The notes: a model not told the origin generated them from the sequence alone. A stretch of 64,000 nt of DNA from Metallosphaera hakonensis JCM 8857 = DSM 7519 (GCF_003201675.2 NZ_CP029287.2:1-64000); one strand, 5' to 3'; shown: positions 8,818-20,000, numbered from the stretch's first letter. Numbers and translations: made by a program.

Positions 8818-11439
8818 CTAAGTTCTCGTTATAGGGAAGTCGTAGACGTAATCGTGAGCATCAAGGGCATACCTGGGGATTTTTCCCTCGTTTACGGCTT
8901 TCTCCAGTAAGACTCTCGAAGGCCTGCCCATACCATCACGGAATAGAGGTCTGCCCTGTCGATCTTGATAGTATATTGCCTCCAACATGGCCTCCCTTTC
9001 CTCATCGCCCTTATCTGCTATTAGGAAGAGCACTCTCCCACTATGTTGAATTAGGTTTGGACACAACATTTGTCTTCTTAGGATGTCCATGATTATTGGG
9101 GCCTTTGATCTATCAAACCTGGGTCTCATGACCGTCAGCACCTTGGTCACCAGTTCCTTGTTCCCAATTATCTGGGCGATCCTAGATGATCCCTCCTCTA
9201 TGGTGAGTTCGCTCTTGTAACTTGGGTATTCTCCGTAAACCTTAGACACAATCTCCCTAATCTTCGGAATAAGCTCGTAAAGGTTAGAGAACTCTCCCAG
9301 GACCTTAGTCTCTCCTCTGACCAGGGACTGAACAATCCTATCAACGTTATCTCCTCTCTTCTCAGCTGTGATGGACGCAACTATCCTTATGGCAGTCAGT
9401 CTGTCGTACTCCTCGAAGAAGGCCCTCGTCCATTGATCGTGCAACTCCCACATCTTTAGGAAGAGTTCCCTATCGAACTTGGTGCCGGCCTTAATGCTTA
9501 TCTTGGGCTCGGCGGGAATCACTCCGTCCTCAGTTAGCTTTGGTCCCTTAAGCCAACCGTCCTTAGTGATCACAGCCTCGTGCTGAACCACGGTCCACAA
9601 CCAAGTGACGAAGATCCTATAGGTCGCTAGATCGTTCATGAACCTGACTACTCTCCCAGGAAACAGAACGTAATCGTCAATGGCCGCTGCCAAGTTCCCA
9701 TTGAGGATCTGGAACCCGTAGTTTGCGGCCATGTAGAAGGCGTGTTGTATGTTCTCAACGGTAACTTCTCCCTCAGGTATATTGTAGAGCGATCTCCACA
9801 GATCCCCTCCGATTTCAAGAAGTTTCTCTGGGTCCAAATCCTTTCGGATTATGAAGGGAGTTATCTTCCCTCTCTGATCCACTAATCCCAGCGAGGCAAA
9901 CAGCTTTCTCTCCGACTCGGTTAGACCGCTTTTGACCTTGGGGGCAACCGGCTTTCCATCTATCTCTTCCCATTCCACAGGGGCATCAAGCATTTCCTGA
10001 AGCTTCTCCAGAGGCGTCCTTAGGGGCAAATTGCCTGCAAATACATACCTCTCATCTGGGGATGCGACCCAGCTTTGCCTGTAAGAGTCGTAGAGTTTAC
10101 CCTTTACCTTCCCCGAAAGGACGTCCTCAAGGGTAACCCTCTCCACTTCTCCCTCAGGGACAAACAACAATCCCACCAACCTCTCCCTCATCTTATCCAA
10201 CCACATGGATCTCAAGGTTACGGGGTTATGCTTAGCTCTTCCGTAGGGATCGTTCTCAGCATAGAGCATAACTGCGTTCATCCCGCCAATGGGAGATCCC
10301 CCGGCCATGACGTTAAGCACGGCGTTATACCTCTGGTATGCCATCATATGTTTGGCTGTCATTCCCATGAGCGGACCGTTCTGGGGATCTGGAAGTACCT
10401 TTTCGTTCCACATCTCAATCAAGCTAGCAGTATAGTCCCATCTCCCAACGTTAAGCCCAATTAACCAGAAACGCCACATCCACATTATGATTGGGAGGTA
10501 CCTCCCAGCGTTAGCCTCCTCGTAGAGAGCCTTAATTTTTATTAAGGTTCCAGGTTTCTCCGCTCCTAGGGCCCTCTCAATTCCCCATAAAATCTTAGCT
10601 ATCACCGACGCCTCCTCAGGCGATTGAACCTTAGGTTGATAGAAGTAGATTAGCGATCCCCTCCTCCTCAAGGGTTCGAAGTCGTTCACTGCATGAATCA
10701 CGTAATCCACAATTATACTTGGGGCAGGGACACCGTTAACTTTCAAATGGAAATCGAGGAGATGGATCCCGGGAACCCTATGGATACTAGTGGGCCATTG
10801 CTGAACTGGTTTCTTAATCTCATATCTTCTTAGGTCTCCCTTCTTCTGGATCTCAATCTCGGTTACCTCTCCAGATAAGATCTTATGTTCATTTACCCTC
10901 GATAAGTATAGGCCGATTTCCCTCTCCTGCGAACCATAGGGTATATAATCGGGCGGGGCCGCGTCCTCATCGTCAGGTCCCATGGTGGCAGACACGTCGG
11001 CGTTAATCTGTTTTATTGCCATATCCAGTGGATTCCACGGTCCCGTGATCTCAAGTCCAGGTCTCGACGATGGTTCCACCTCCTTGGGAACTGGAAGGTT
11101 CTCGTTCAATTTCCATCTCAGAGGGGAGTCACGATCCAGGAAGTTATCTATTAGACCTTGCAATATTTCCCTAAACGTTCTGACCTCGCCCGTGATGGGA
11201 TGAACATATCTTTCATCCATAGGGGGAAAGGAATACTTCTCCTCTACCCGTTTCCTTGAGTCCAGGAGTTTCCTTCTCTCCAGAAGGACTCTCCCTATTT
11301 CGTCCCTAAGTTCTAGGGTTAATTTCCCAATTAGCTCCTCAACGTTCACGATTCTCCCGTTGACGTTCTTATTTCCAAATAAGATTCCGTACTTCTCCTT
11401 CACGAGAGGGTCTATTTCAACCTTGACCCCATCTATCAT
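8818..11439 (-). CDS. aceB: Malate synthase (archaeal long form)
   Basis: Condenses glyoxylate with acetyl-CoA to malate. At 873 residues it is much longer than bacterial AceB (about 530) and agrees with the large malate synthases known from Sulfolobales. The segment GLNVGRWDYTAS near residues 333-344 matches the malate synthase signature around GRWDY. IMWMWRFWLIGLNVG precedes it, and the NGNLAAAIDDY segment near 596 is the later conserved region. It starts at ATG 11439 behind aggtgatt, a usable ribosome-binding site, because the lctP stop is only 32 bp upstream; the pair is probably one transcript. With malic enzyme nearby it would feed glyoxylate carbon to pyruvate. An isocitrate lyase gene is not in the window. 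Confidence 0.9.
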   Translation of the reverse strand: MIDGVKVEIDPLVKEKYGILFGNKNVNGRIVNVEELIGKLTLELRDEIGRVLLERRKLLDSRKRVEEKYSFPPMDERYVHPITGEVRTFREILQGLIDNFLDRDSPLRWKLNENLPVPKEVEPSSRPGLEITGPWNPLDMAIKQINADVSATMGPDDEDAAPPDYIPYGSQEREIGLYLSRVNEHKILSGEVTEIEIQKKGDLRRYEIKKPVQQWPTSIHRVPGIHLLDFHLKVNGVPAPSIIVDYVIHAVNDFEPLRRRGSLIYFYQPKVQSPEEASVIAKILWGIERALGAEKPGTLIKIKALYEEANAGRYLPIIMWMWRFWLIGLNVGRWDYTASLIEMWNEKVLPDPQNGPLMGMTAKHMMAYQRYNAVLNVMAGGSPIGGMNAVMLYAENDPYGRAKHNPVTLRSMWLDKMRERLVGLLFVPEGEVERVTLEDVLSGKVKGKLYDSYRQSWVASPDERYVFAGNLPLRTPLEKLQEMLDAPVEWEEIDGKPVAPKVKSGLTESERKLFASLGLVDQRGKITPFIIRKDLDPEKLLEIGGDLWRSLYNIPEGEVTVENIQHAFYMAANYGFQILNGNLAAAIDDYVLFPGRVVRFMNDLATYRIFVTWLWTVVQHEAVITKDGWLKGPKLTEDGVIPAEPKISIKAGTKFDRELFLKMWELHDQWTRAFFEEYDRLTAIRIVASITAEKRGDNVDRIVQSLVRGETKVLGEFSNLYELIPKIREIVSKVYGEYPSYKSELTIEEGSSRIAQIIGNKELVTKVLTVMRPRFDRSKAPIIMDILRRQMLCPNLIQHSGRVLFLIADKGDEEREAMLEAIYYQDRQGRPLFRDGMGRPSRVLLEKAVNEGKIPRYALDAHDYVYDFPITRT

Positions 11440-11471
11440 GGTTAATCACCTAACATTCAAGCGATAAAAAA

Positions 11472-13049
11472 TCAACTCATAAAGAGACCAGGAGCTAGGA
11501 GATAATAGAGAACTCCTATCAAGATCAAGTACACAAGGAGAAGTATGGTCCACGGCAAGTTGTTCCTGGCTACGACTCCTTCCTTTCTGACGTAACTTGT
11601 GGTGGATACCCCCGCGCTTAAGGTCTGCGGTGCAACGGGTTTGGCAACCTCCGCTCCCACAGAGTTTAAGGAGGGTGTAAGGCCAATGGGTAGTCCTGAG
11701 ACTTTCGCCACTGCAACCTGAAATGCTCCGAACAGGGCGTTTGTGGAGGTGTTACTCCCAGACAGTGCACATCCTATCCAACCGAATATGGGCGACACGA
11801 TGATGAAAAGCGCTGACAGATCAGCTGCCTTCCACGCCAAGGAGTAGGCCATCCCACTGTAGTTGAACACCAGGGCAAGTCCCACAACGAACACTCCTGT
11901 CAGTATTCCTCCCCAGTACTGATGAAATGACCTAGTCAGAGCCTCCTTTACGGTGGAGGGCTTAGCTCCAAGTATGGGCAGAGAGACCAGCCAAGCGGCC
12001 ATGATTGAGGTTCCGGCCACCGCGGGATTAAAGGCAAAGGACACAGCAACGGTCTTATGATAGAGTTGAGAGTAAGCGTGAAGCGAGAGGGTGGCGATGT
12101 TCAGTTTAGTGAGCGGGGACCAAGGACCAGTCCATAACGTCACCACAATGACCACGGCGAGAATGGCTAGCCAGAATCTACCAATTCCCTGTACATTCTT
12201 CCTTTCAATTTGGACTTTGTCATTAGTAATGGTTCTCCTGGGTCTCCAGACCTTAAGGAAAGCGAGGAGAACTATGAAGGAGATCATGGATCCTGTGATG
12301 TCAGGGAGATACGGACCCACGAACGAGGCCATGGGATACTGTCCAATAATGTAGGAGATTGAGGCAAGCAATGCGAAAGGCCATACGTCTCTTATACCCC
12401 TCCATCTATCCACAATGAACGCGAGCAAGAAAGGCGGTAGAAACGCCAGAATCGCCACAATTTTAGCAACCGATGAAGATATGAAGAGTAGGGGGAGGCC
12501 TGTCACGGCGGACAAGATGATTATCGGGGTACCCAGGGCTCCGTAGGATACGGGTGCATTATTGGCAATGGCAGTAACCTTAAGCGCGGTCAATTCCTCG
12601 AATCCGATTCCTATGAGAACTGGTGAGACGAGGGCCCAGGGGTAACCGAATCCCACTAGCCCCTCAAAGAGTGCCCCGAAGGACCATGCCAGAAGAATTG
12701 CCTGAATTCTTACGTCCCCAGTTGCGTTCCTCAAGACCCACTGTTTGAATGCCTCATACTTACCAGTTAAGACCAGGGTGTTATAAAACGTAAGTCCCCA
12801 GAACACTATCCATGAGATCGCCCAGGTACCTGTGAGGGCTCCTATAAGGAAGGAAGTGAGGGCTAGACCGGGTGGCGTCTTCCAGACCGCAACTGCATCG
12901 AGGATGCCTACCACTGCTCCTATTATGGAGGCCAACCAGGCGGTCAGCCTGAACACAATGAGGAGTAAAAAAAGAACTATTAGGGGTATGAGGGAAAGAA
13001 AAATAGTGAATCCTACGTTCCCTGTGGGATTCAACTGTTGTATATACAC
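11472..13049 (-). CDS. lctP: L-lactate permease (LctP family)
   Basis: A 525-residue membrane protein with roughly 12-14 helices. Family marks include the N-terminal LIPLIVLFLLLIVFRL, WSFGALFEGLVGFGYPWALVSPVLIG near residues 125-150, GALGTPI near 170 and WIGCALSGSNTSTNALFGAFQ near 425-445. LctP permeases import lactate or glycolate with protons. Here the gene precedes malate synthase by 32 bp, which favours glycolate or lactate uptake feeding glyoxylate/malate metabolism. The C-terminus is hydrophobic, as in the family. A T/A-rich tcttattaactt about 21-33 bp before the ATG is the likely TATA region. Confidence 0.9.
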   Translation of the reverse strand: MYIQQLNPTGNVGFTIFLSLIPLIVLFLLLIVFRLTAWLASIIGAVVGILDAVAVWKTPPGLALTSFLIGALTGTWAISWIVFWGLTFYNTLVLTGKYEAFKQWVLRNATGDVRIQAILLAWSFGALFEGLVGFGYPWALVSPVLIGIGFEELTALKVTAIANNAPVSYGALGTPIIILSAVTGLPLLFISSSVAKIVAILAFLPPFLLAFIVDRWRGIRDVWPFALLASISYIIGQYPMASFVGPYLPDITGSMISFIVLLAFLKVWRPRRTITNDKVQIERKNVQGIGRFWLAILAVVIVVTLWTGPWSPLTKLNIATLSLHAYSQLYHKTVAVSFAFNPAVAGTSIMAAWLVSLPILGAKPSTVKEALTRSFHQYWGGILTGVFVVGLALVFNYSGMAYSLAWKAADLSALFIIVSPIFGWIGCALSGSNTSTNALFGAFQVAVAKVSGLPIGLTPSLNSVGAEVAKPVAPQTLSAGVSTTSYVRKEGVVARNNLPWTILLLVYLILIGVLYYLLAPGLFMS

Positions 13050-13678
13050 ATGATTATTACGTATAATAAGTTAATAAGACTTTAATAACACAAAATAAAC
13101 GCTTTAAAAGATACGTGACGGATTTATATATCATTTTCAATATATAGGAAGAAATTGATAGATAAGATTCAATTTAGGAGGTTTGGGGATGAAATCTTTT
13201 AGATATATTGTCAAATAAGTAGTGGAAGAGGAACATGAGCCTAAAGATCTCCCGAGCACTTTAACTAGAACCATGAACTATGATCAGTAAATTCTCTAGT
13301 AGTTCCAGTAAGTATTTACCCTAAAAATCTCTGGTCTCCAACTAAGAACTTGCCAGAAACACTATCGTTTTCAGTTTCCACGCTATAATTACCTTCACTG
13401 ACCCTCTTTAAGAGGTAGCTAGTTACCTCACTCATTTTTGACCCTCTTTATGGTATCTAGAAGCTAAGTAGGTTAATTCAAAGATCTTTTCTGGTATCTG
13501 TGAATTTCCCTAGAGAATAATTTATTCGTCATCATGATAAAACGAAATGAGCTATGCTCCTTCGCTAATAGTTCCAATGATCTCGTCCTAAATATCACTA
13601 TCCCTTGACTAACAACCTATCAGATACATTGACTCACAAAGCATTTTATTTTTCATTACAAATTACAGGAGATCATAA
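13050..13678. other. Intergenic region with one MITE-C
   Basis: 629 bp between lctP and the esterase. Apart from MITE-C at 13296-13364 I see no gene or RNA. A short direct repeat of gaccctcttta occurs at about 13398 and 13439. Confidence 0.5.
13296..13364. repeat. MITE-C copy 2, reverse orientation
   Basis: Reads ctagtagttccagtaagt to ttgccagaaacactat. This is the reverse complement of the element at 49349-49419, with the shared internal core ccctaaaaatctctggtct. It lies in intergenic DNA. Confidence 0.7.
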
Positions 13679-14578
13679 ATGCCCTTGGATCCCGACGTGA
13701 AGAAAATACTTTCCATGATTCCCAAGCTAGATCTCAACGGAGATCTCAATGAAATAAGGAAAGTACATGACTCCTTCTTCGGATCAGGAAATAAGATCTC
13801 CATGAGAACTAGGGACGTCGTCATCAAGGTCAGGGACGGGGAGATCACGGGAAGGTTCTATTACGGGGGAGAGGAGAACTCTCCAACCCTTGTATACTAC
13901 CATGGAGGCGGGTTCGTTTTCGGGAGCGTTGAGAGCTATGATGGTCTGGTGAGGCTTCTATCCAAGGAATCCGGAATGACGGTCCTCTCGGTTGGATATA
14001 GGTTAGCCCCTGAACACAAGTACCCAACCCCGGTTAACGATGCGTGGGATGCGCTCCTGTGGTTAAGGGAGAACTACCTTAAGGAGGAGAAGGTCTGCGT
14101 AGCTGGGGACAGTGCTGGAGGTAACTTAGCTGCTGTGGTAAGTCAGATCGACAGGGACAAGGGTCAGGGAATCATAAAGTGTCAAGCCCTTATTTACCCT
14201 GCAGTGAACATGGTTGACAACTCGCCCTCCACTAGGGAATATGGCGATGGTTACTTTCTTACCAGGGACCTCATGTATTGGTTCGGCTCAGCTTACTTCT
14301 CCTCAGGAAGGGAGGCGATCCAGCCTTACGCTTCCCCTGCATTTGGTAAACTCGAGAACCTCCCCCCAGCCTTGATGATCACCGCAGAGTATGACCCATT
14401 AAGGGATCAAGGCGAGACATATCATCACATGTTGAGGGAGGCAGGGAACGAGTCTGTGTTAGTAAGGTATATGGGCATGATCCACGGATTCGTTAGCTTC
14501 TACCAATGGGTCAGGGCAGGGAGAGACGCCATATCACAGGTAGCAGGGTACATGAGAGCGAAGATGCTCGAGACATGA
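13679..14578 (+). CDS. HSL-type carboxylesterase / alpha-beta hydrolase
   Basis: A 299-residue esterase of the hormone-sensitive-lipase group, which in Sulfolobales are thermostable carboxylesterases acting on short acyl esters. The oxyanion motif HGGGFVFGS is near residue 74 and the nucleophile elbow GDSAGGN near 143. The catalytic Asp lies in EYDPLRDQGE near 238 and the His in IHGFVSF near 268. The length is normal and the triad complete. ATG 13679 is the first start in frame and follows an AT-rich stretch. A T-rich tract (tttctttttttaatg, 14579-14593) immediately after the stop is the probable terminator. Confidence 0.92.
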   Translation: MPLDPDVKKILSMIPKLDLNGDLNEIRKVHDSFFGSGNKISMRTRDVVIKVRDGEITGRFYYGGEENSPTLVYYHGGGFVFGSVESYDGLVRLLSKESGMTVLSVGYRLAPEHKYPTPVNDAWDALLWLRENYLKEEKVCVAGDSAGGNLAAVVSQIDRDKGQGIIKCQALIYPAVNMVDNSPSTREYGDGYFLTRDLMYWFGSAYFSSGREAIQPYASPAFGKLENLPPALMITAEYDPLRDQGETYHHMLREAGNESVLVRYMGMIHGFVSFYQWVRAGRDAISQVAGYMRAKMLET

Positions 14579-14593
14579 TGTTTCTTTTTTTAA
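14579..14593 (+). terminator. T-rich terminator after the esterase
   Basis: tttctttttttaatg directly follows the stop codon. Oligo-T tracts on the coding strand are the usual archaeal termination signal. Confidence 0.45.
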
Positions 14594-14723
14594 TGATCAT
14601 ATTCATAAATGTTAGGTAGTTAATCTTATTATGAGAGGACGAGATGATTGCCCATGATAAAGAGGACAACAAACTTCCCCTTTTAAGGCGGAATAAAAGT
14701 TTTTAAGTTTCTTCAGCACGTCT

Positions 14724-15500
14724 TTGTTTGTGGCATCCTCTGGTCAATCTTCAGAGAATGAGGAGCGGGAGCCGATTACTCCCGCAATACCAGAGGATGG
14801 GGTCTACGAGGTCGAGTACAAGAACAGAAGGACCAACGTGGTCCGTCTCCTACCAAACGGTTTTCAAGGGAGGAAATTGAGAAAGTTAGCGGATACCTCC
14901 GCTAGGCTGTTCAACGAGGTGAACTACGAGAGAAGACAGCAGTTCTTCCACGAAGGGAAAATAGACCTAAAAGGTACGTGGGACAAGTATTATGAGAAGT
15001 ACAAAACCACTTTAGGTGTCAACGCGCAAGCAGTTATGCAGAAGAACAACGAGGCGTGGTCGTCCTTCTTCTCCCTCCTAAAGATGAAGAAACGAGGAAG
15101 ACTACCTCACGTGAACCACGTTTCGCCACCTCGATATTGGAAGGACAGAGAAAGCGAGAGGAGGAAACTGATCCTCATGGTGAGACAGGATCGTTATGAG
15201 GTAGACGAACAAAGACACGTTATTATCCTCAAGGACTTCCATGTGGAGATAGAGTACGCTGGTGAACTGAGGTGGTACGGCAAACAAGGAAGGTTGGAGA
15301 TCATCTACGATGAAACGAACAACTGGTACGCTCATATACCAGTTGATGTTGGGGTTGAGGAGACGAAGACTGGGAAGAAGAGTAAATATGTTGTTCACGG
15401 TGAAAGGAAGTCAGTTCAAGTCGAAACACCGAAAGGTAACAAGATCGCGTCAATCGACCTAGGTATAAACGTCCTAGCAAGTGCGGTCGTGACGTTGTCC
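14724..15500 (+). pseudogene. tnpB: TnpB (IS200/IS605 OrfB) N-terminal part, truncated by an IS
   Basis: About 257 residues of a TnpB-type RNA-guided nuclease. The visible part ends with the first RuvC strand, IASIDLGINVLASAVV, whose Asp is the first catalytic residue. The rest (second catalytic site and zinc finger) is missing because an IS5-like element starts at 15491, and the frame ends in its inverted repeat. The start is TTG 14724 or GTG 14730; no ATG is available. No TnpA lies nearby. The missing 3' half is not found on the other side of the IS. Confidence 0.8.
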
Positions 15501-16863
15501 AGGTTAAGCAAAATTGAAATATTATTATAACTATAATATTTCGAATCATGTTATTATACACTAAATATAATCGTGATGAACAATATAATCTGGGTTAACG
15601 AATTTAATTTAAATAATTATGCAGGGAGCAATAAATTCTCTGAACGAGTTGAACGGGTCGTCGAGGTCGGAACCTCAATTCACGGGTAATATTAATAGGG
15701 GATTGGGTCGAGGTAATATCATGGAAAAGGTGCTCCATACCGAGAAGGACGTCCTGTTGAAGGCGAATGGGGTTTTCCCGTGGGAGAAGTTCAGGGAGAG
15801 GTTGGAGTCGCTCTACCGCAGAAAGCCCAAGTGGGACGTGATCCTGCTCTTCAAGACCCTCCTGATCAAGTACGTCTACGACATATCCTGGAACAACCTG
15901 GAGGGGGAGATAAGGAATAGTCAGAAGTTCAGGGAGTTCCTTGGGGAGAAGGTACCTCCCAAGAGCACGGTCTTCCTGTTCTACAAGAAGCTTCATGAGA
16001 CCGTGAAGGGAGAGGAGGTCATGTGGACCACGCTCATGGTCGAGCTCAACTCGGCCCTCGATGAGGTCATAAAAAGGTACCAAGAGAAGGGCTTCGAACT
16101 GCAGGTGGGGAGAGAAAAACGACGAGTACGAAGAGTATTACGTGATGGACACGTTCTTCCGGGAGGCCTACCCAGGAAAGAGGAGCCTCCAGACAGGGCT
16201 CGAGAAGATCTCCCTTGACATAAGGGAGACCCGGTTCCCAGACGAACTATCCCTCATGGCCCACTCGGTCAACAAGCTCAAGCACTTCGCGACCTCAAGG
16301 AAGTACAGGGGGAGTTGGGGCATGAAGCGGGGCAAAGCCTACTACGGTCATAAGGTATGCAACCTTGTGGAGAGGAAAACTAACCTGGTGAGGGACTTCA
16401 AGGTAGGGTTAGCGAACCTCAGCGACCTCAAGTTCTCCTTCCCCAAGGACAAGCTCATGGGGGACAGGGCGTGGTCCTCGAGGAAGGACGTCCTGGTCAA
16501 GGGAGTGAGCGCTGCGAGACTACCTGTGGAGGGGAGCGGTGTGAGGATCAGGGAAGGCGTGGCCTCTTCGACCACCGAGAGGGGAGAGGTCGTGGAGGTC
16601 TTCTTCCTGAACCTCTATCGCGACCTCGAGGTACTCCTGACCAGGATCAGGACTAAGATCGCGATCAATTGACGTACGCCTCCTCGAGATCCTCCTCAGC
16701 CAGGGACATTGAAAAATTTATCTCAAAATTGTACAATTATTTCTATATGATCTGAAGAATATAGATTATATTACTCGTTATAGTTAAATTTTATACATAA
16801 TTACATGAAATGAAATATTATAGTCACGATAATATTTCAATTTTGCTTAACCTGGACAACGTC
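15491..16863 (+). mobile_element. IS5-like insertion sequence
   Basis: The inverted ends are gacgttgtccaggttaagc on the left and its complement ending at 16863. The match continues inward over caaaattgaaatatt, giving about 34 bp. It holds one transposase gene in two frames. The left neighbour is a truncated TnpB and the right neighbour an unrelated minus-strand gene. No convincing target duplication is present; at best tcg occurs on both sides. Confidence 0.85.
15619..16672 (+). pseudogene. IS5-family transposase, split by a 1-nt frame change
   Basis: The first frame (from 15619, with a better start at ATG 15721) gives the N-terminal domain, FKTLLIKYVYDISWNNLEGE. It goes out of frame near 16108-16120 at a run of five A. 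The continuation, in the +1 frame, reads GEKNDEYEEYYVMDTFF, then KAYYGHKVCNLVE and KLMGDRAWSSRK, with IS5-type catalytic region features. A single-base indel in the A run is the simplest reading, giving a dead gene. A programmed frameshift is the alternative, since some IS5 subgroups use one. The C-terminus from about residue 155 of the second frame is not recognisably conserved. Confidence 0.75.
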
Positions 16864-16981
16864 TCGACTGAGCCGACTGGACTTGAGAGTAAAAATAAAA
16901 CCCTGGTATTCCAGCTACGACCAACCCCACTATCAACCCAACAACGAGATAAACCCAACTTTTCGATTTAGCTGAGCTCAT
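16847..16981 (-). pseudogene. Small membrane protein truncated by the IS5-like element
   Basis: ATG 16981 opens a 44-codon frame beginning MSSAKSKSWVYLVVGLIVG with one membrane helix (residues about 9-29). Its last residues (RRCPG and stop) are encoded by the IS inverted repeat, so the natural C-terminus is lost. It starts 64 bp after the thermopsin gene on the same strand and may be its operon partner. Confidence 0.55.
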
Positions 16982-17045
16982 GATAAAATTCTCTTCATCA
17001 AAATATATAAGGTTTTGCTGGCATGAATGGCGAAGGTTCCCGAGA

Positions 17046-20000
17046 TCATGGGGGTTGCCCTCCTTTATGAGACCTGCTACTCACTGACCTCCTCCATAAG
17101 AATATCGCTAAACCGACGACGATGGCAGTCATAGGTATCCCCACAACTACTGGGTAGTTCGGTGTGATGACTAGGACTTCAGTTACGGACTGGTTAACCA
17201 ACAGGCTTGTCCCTGCAGGAACGTTGTAGGTTCCCTCAAAATGGGCCACGTCGTAAAACGGAACGCTGGCGTTTAGCTTGACTATAGTTCCCTGATTCAG
17301 GAACTTAGACACTCCATTTATTGAAACTAGGTATTGCTTCACTGTAACCAGACTCAGATTCAGTGGTGATGTCAAGGTGATGGAGGATTCAGGGTTCACC
17401 TTGACAATGACTAATCTCTCTTGCGGGCTCACGTTATAGGTGTAATTTATCACCCTTATGGACGTCCCCGCATTGATCCAGGAAGGAGTTAAGGTCACCT
17501 CCGAGTTGTTAAGGTAAGCTTTGACTGGAATAGGTGATGTCACATTTACGAAATATTGGGTAAAGGTCTTGACGGTAATCGTTGTAGAGGAATTCAGGAT
17601 AAACTGGCCTGGGGAGATTCGACTTATGACCTCCCTCTCCCCAGGAGTGACGTAGTACGTTATGTTCTCCACCTGAATCGTGGTGCCTTGGTCGAACCAT
17701 CCCGAGAGGAGCGTGGAGTTCTCACCGTTAATCAGGGCGTAGACTGGGATAGGGGAGGACAGCTGTAGGTAGTACTGGGTCACGGTGGAGACCCTTACGT
17801 CCTCTGGGAAGTTCACGGTAAAGGTGAGTGGAGTGGATACCCCCGTCATGACCTCCCTCTCCCCAGGAGTGACGTAGTACGTTATGTTCTCCACCTGAAT
17901 CGTGGTGCCTTGGTCGAACCATCCCGAGAGGAGCGTGGAGTTCTCACCGTTAATCAGGGCGTAGACTGGGATAGGGGAGGACAGCTGTAGGTAGTACTGA
18001 TTCTGGTAGTAGACGGTGAGGTTTCCTGGAGAACTCACGGTCCCTGAACCCTCTTGAGTAACCCATCTCTCTCCCTGTACTTGGGACTGAAGCTGAGCTG
18101 GAAATTGATAGTTGCTGTTGACATCTGCCCACACGGTTGTAGGTGCAGTAGCTTGCCTCGTTTGACCGAAACTTGTGTAGGTGAAGGTAGGGACGGAGTA
18201 GCCGAATCCACCTTGGACCTGGAAGTTGAAGGTAACTAGATACTGTTCATAATAAACCAAGGTCAAGGAACCAGAAGAGGATATCACCCCCGTGGTCTGT
18301 TCGTCGGTACTCCACCTAGTGTTGCCCATCATGATCGACTGCTGGACCTGGTACTCCGTGCCTGGAGGGACTTTCACAACTCCCCTGAGTGGGATCGATA
18401 GGGAAGTCCCATTGGGAAAGCTAAGAGTTATAGTAGGGGTTGAGGGAGGAGCCTCTCCATTTACTGAATAGCCTAAATTTAGGCTAAGGAGGGTGGATGC
18501 TACAGTAATGGGAATATAGATCGCCTTGTAAAAACCTGGAAAGAGGGAGGCATTGATAACTAGGGAGTAGGAACCTGGAGGGGCACTATCCGAAATGGTT
18601 AATGGGATGGTATCTGATCCCTGAACGTTAACGGAACCTGGATATTGAACCGAAATTCCGTTAGGCGAGGTTACGGAGAGGCTTACGGTACCGTAAGCCT
18701 CGATATCAAGGTAGATCGTCGTAGAAGTACCCTGGTCAAGATCCACCGAGTTGGTCTGAGGGATCACGGCAAAGTTAGTCACTCCGGTCACAGAGTTCTC
18801 ACCTTGAGATAGACCAACATTGGCTTCGCCCACCATTACCCCATTGCTGTTGTAGACCAAGATGGCGTAAGTCATTGGGTAGAGTGTCAGAGTTACCTGG
18901 CTCCCACTGAATGGAACCTCGAAAAAGGACATGTAATTCTGGGCAGTCTGATAAGAGTATGCGTCGTTATAGACGTAAATGTAACCAGAGTTGGTATTGG
19001 TATCTACGACGAGTGTGGAGGTACTGTCTTGGCTCCAGAGCGGTCCTAAGGATCCAGAGCCTGCACTAAGGTAGGCAATAGGCCAACCACCTACATAGTA
19101 ATGATAGTATTGTACATTCACGTTGCTCACGGTCTCTGCAGTATCCGATCCAAAATTGTATGCGTTCCTCACTTCCTGGAAATTGTTTCCGTTCCAGTAC
19201 TCTAGGAGGAAGTCCACATTAGCGTTATAGACTGTTGCAGAAGATCCACTGCCGGGTCCTCCCATCACCATCTCCGCATCGTAATAGTTTCCGGAGCCCG
19301 TGTATTGATATCCATCAACGAGGAAATAAACGTTAGTAGCATAGGCCACATTTGTCACAGTCACTTGGTCATAGTTCACCCAACCGTAACCATCGTTGTA
19401 CCAGAAGTAGATCACCGGTTGCCCGTATTGATTTGTGGTCACGTTAACAAGGAAGAGAATCTTTGATGTCGTTAACTGTACAAAAGAGCCTGGTGTATAG
19501 GCCCAATCATAATAAAAATAGACGCCATCGCTATAACTATAGCTGAGGTTACCGTTTCCTGCAACAGCAGTCACGTTGGCTTCAGGTTTCGTGGAGTTCC
19601 ATATATTATCAAAAAAGATGATATAACCATTAGACGTATTATAAAGAGCTACGTCCTGAACCCAAAGTGCATACGTATTACCGTCGTATTCGTAATTCAG
19701 TACTACGTTCTCCTGAAACGAAACACATGGCGTATTAAAAGTACTCTCAGCCTGGAGAGAGTTCACCAAAACCTCACCCAGCCACCGAGTCGTAGTCCTT
19801 TCAAACGGCCCGTTGGGGGAAATCCCATAGTCGGCTATACCCATAGGTGCGGGTTCACTGGAATAGGATCCGTAAATATTAACTCCGTTAGCATTGTATT
19901 TATTCGCCAAAGAAACGTTTTCTCTAGGTATAGATGCAACATAGTTCGTTACGTTATAATGTTCCACCGAAACGTTTGACCAGGCTTGACTTGGTTGTAT

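Noticed and set aside
10075-10464. 129-codon plus-strand frame inside malate synthase
   Set aside because: Antisense of a strongly conserved enzyme; no start signals.
15604-16083. 159-codon minus-strand frame inside the IS5-like element
   Set aside because: Shadow of the transposase; Leu/Pro/Arg/Glu-rich without any domain.
16100-16125. Programmed -1 frameshift in the IS5-like transposase
   Set aside because: The continuation is in the +1 frame, not -1, so the A-run does not act as a standard -1 slippery site; an indel is more likely.
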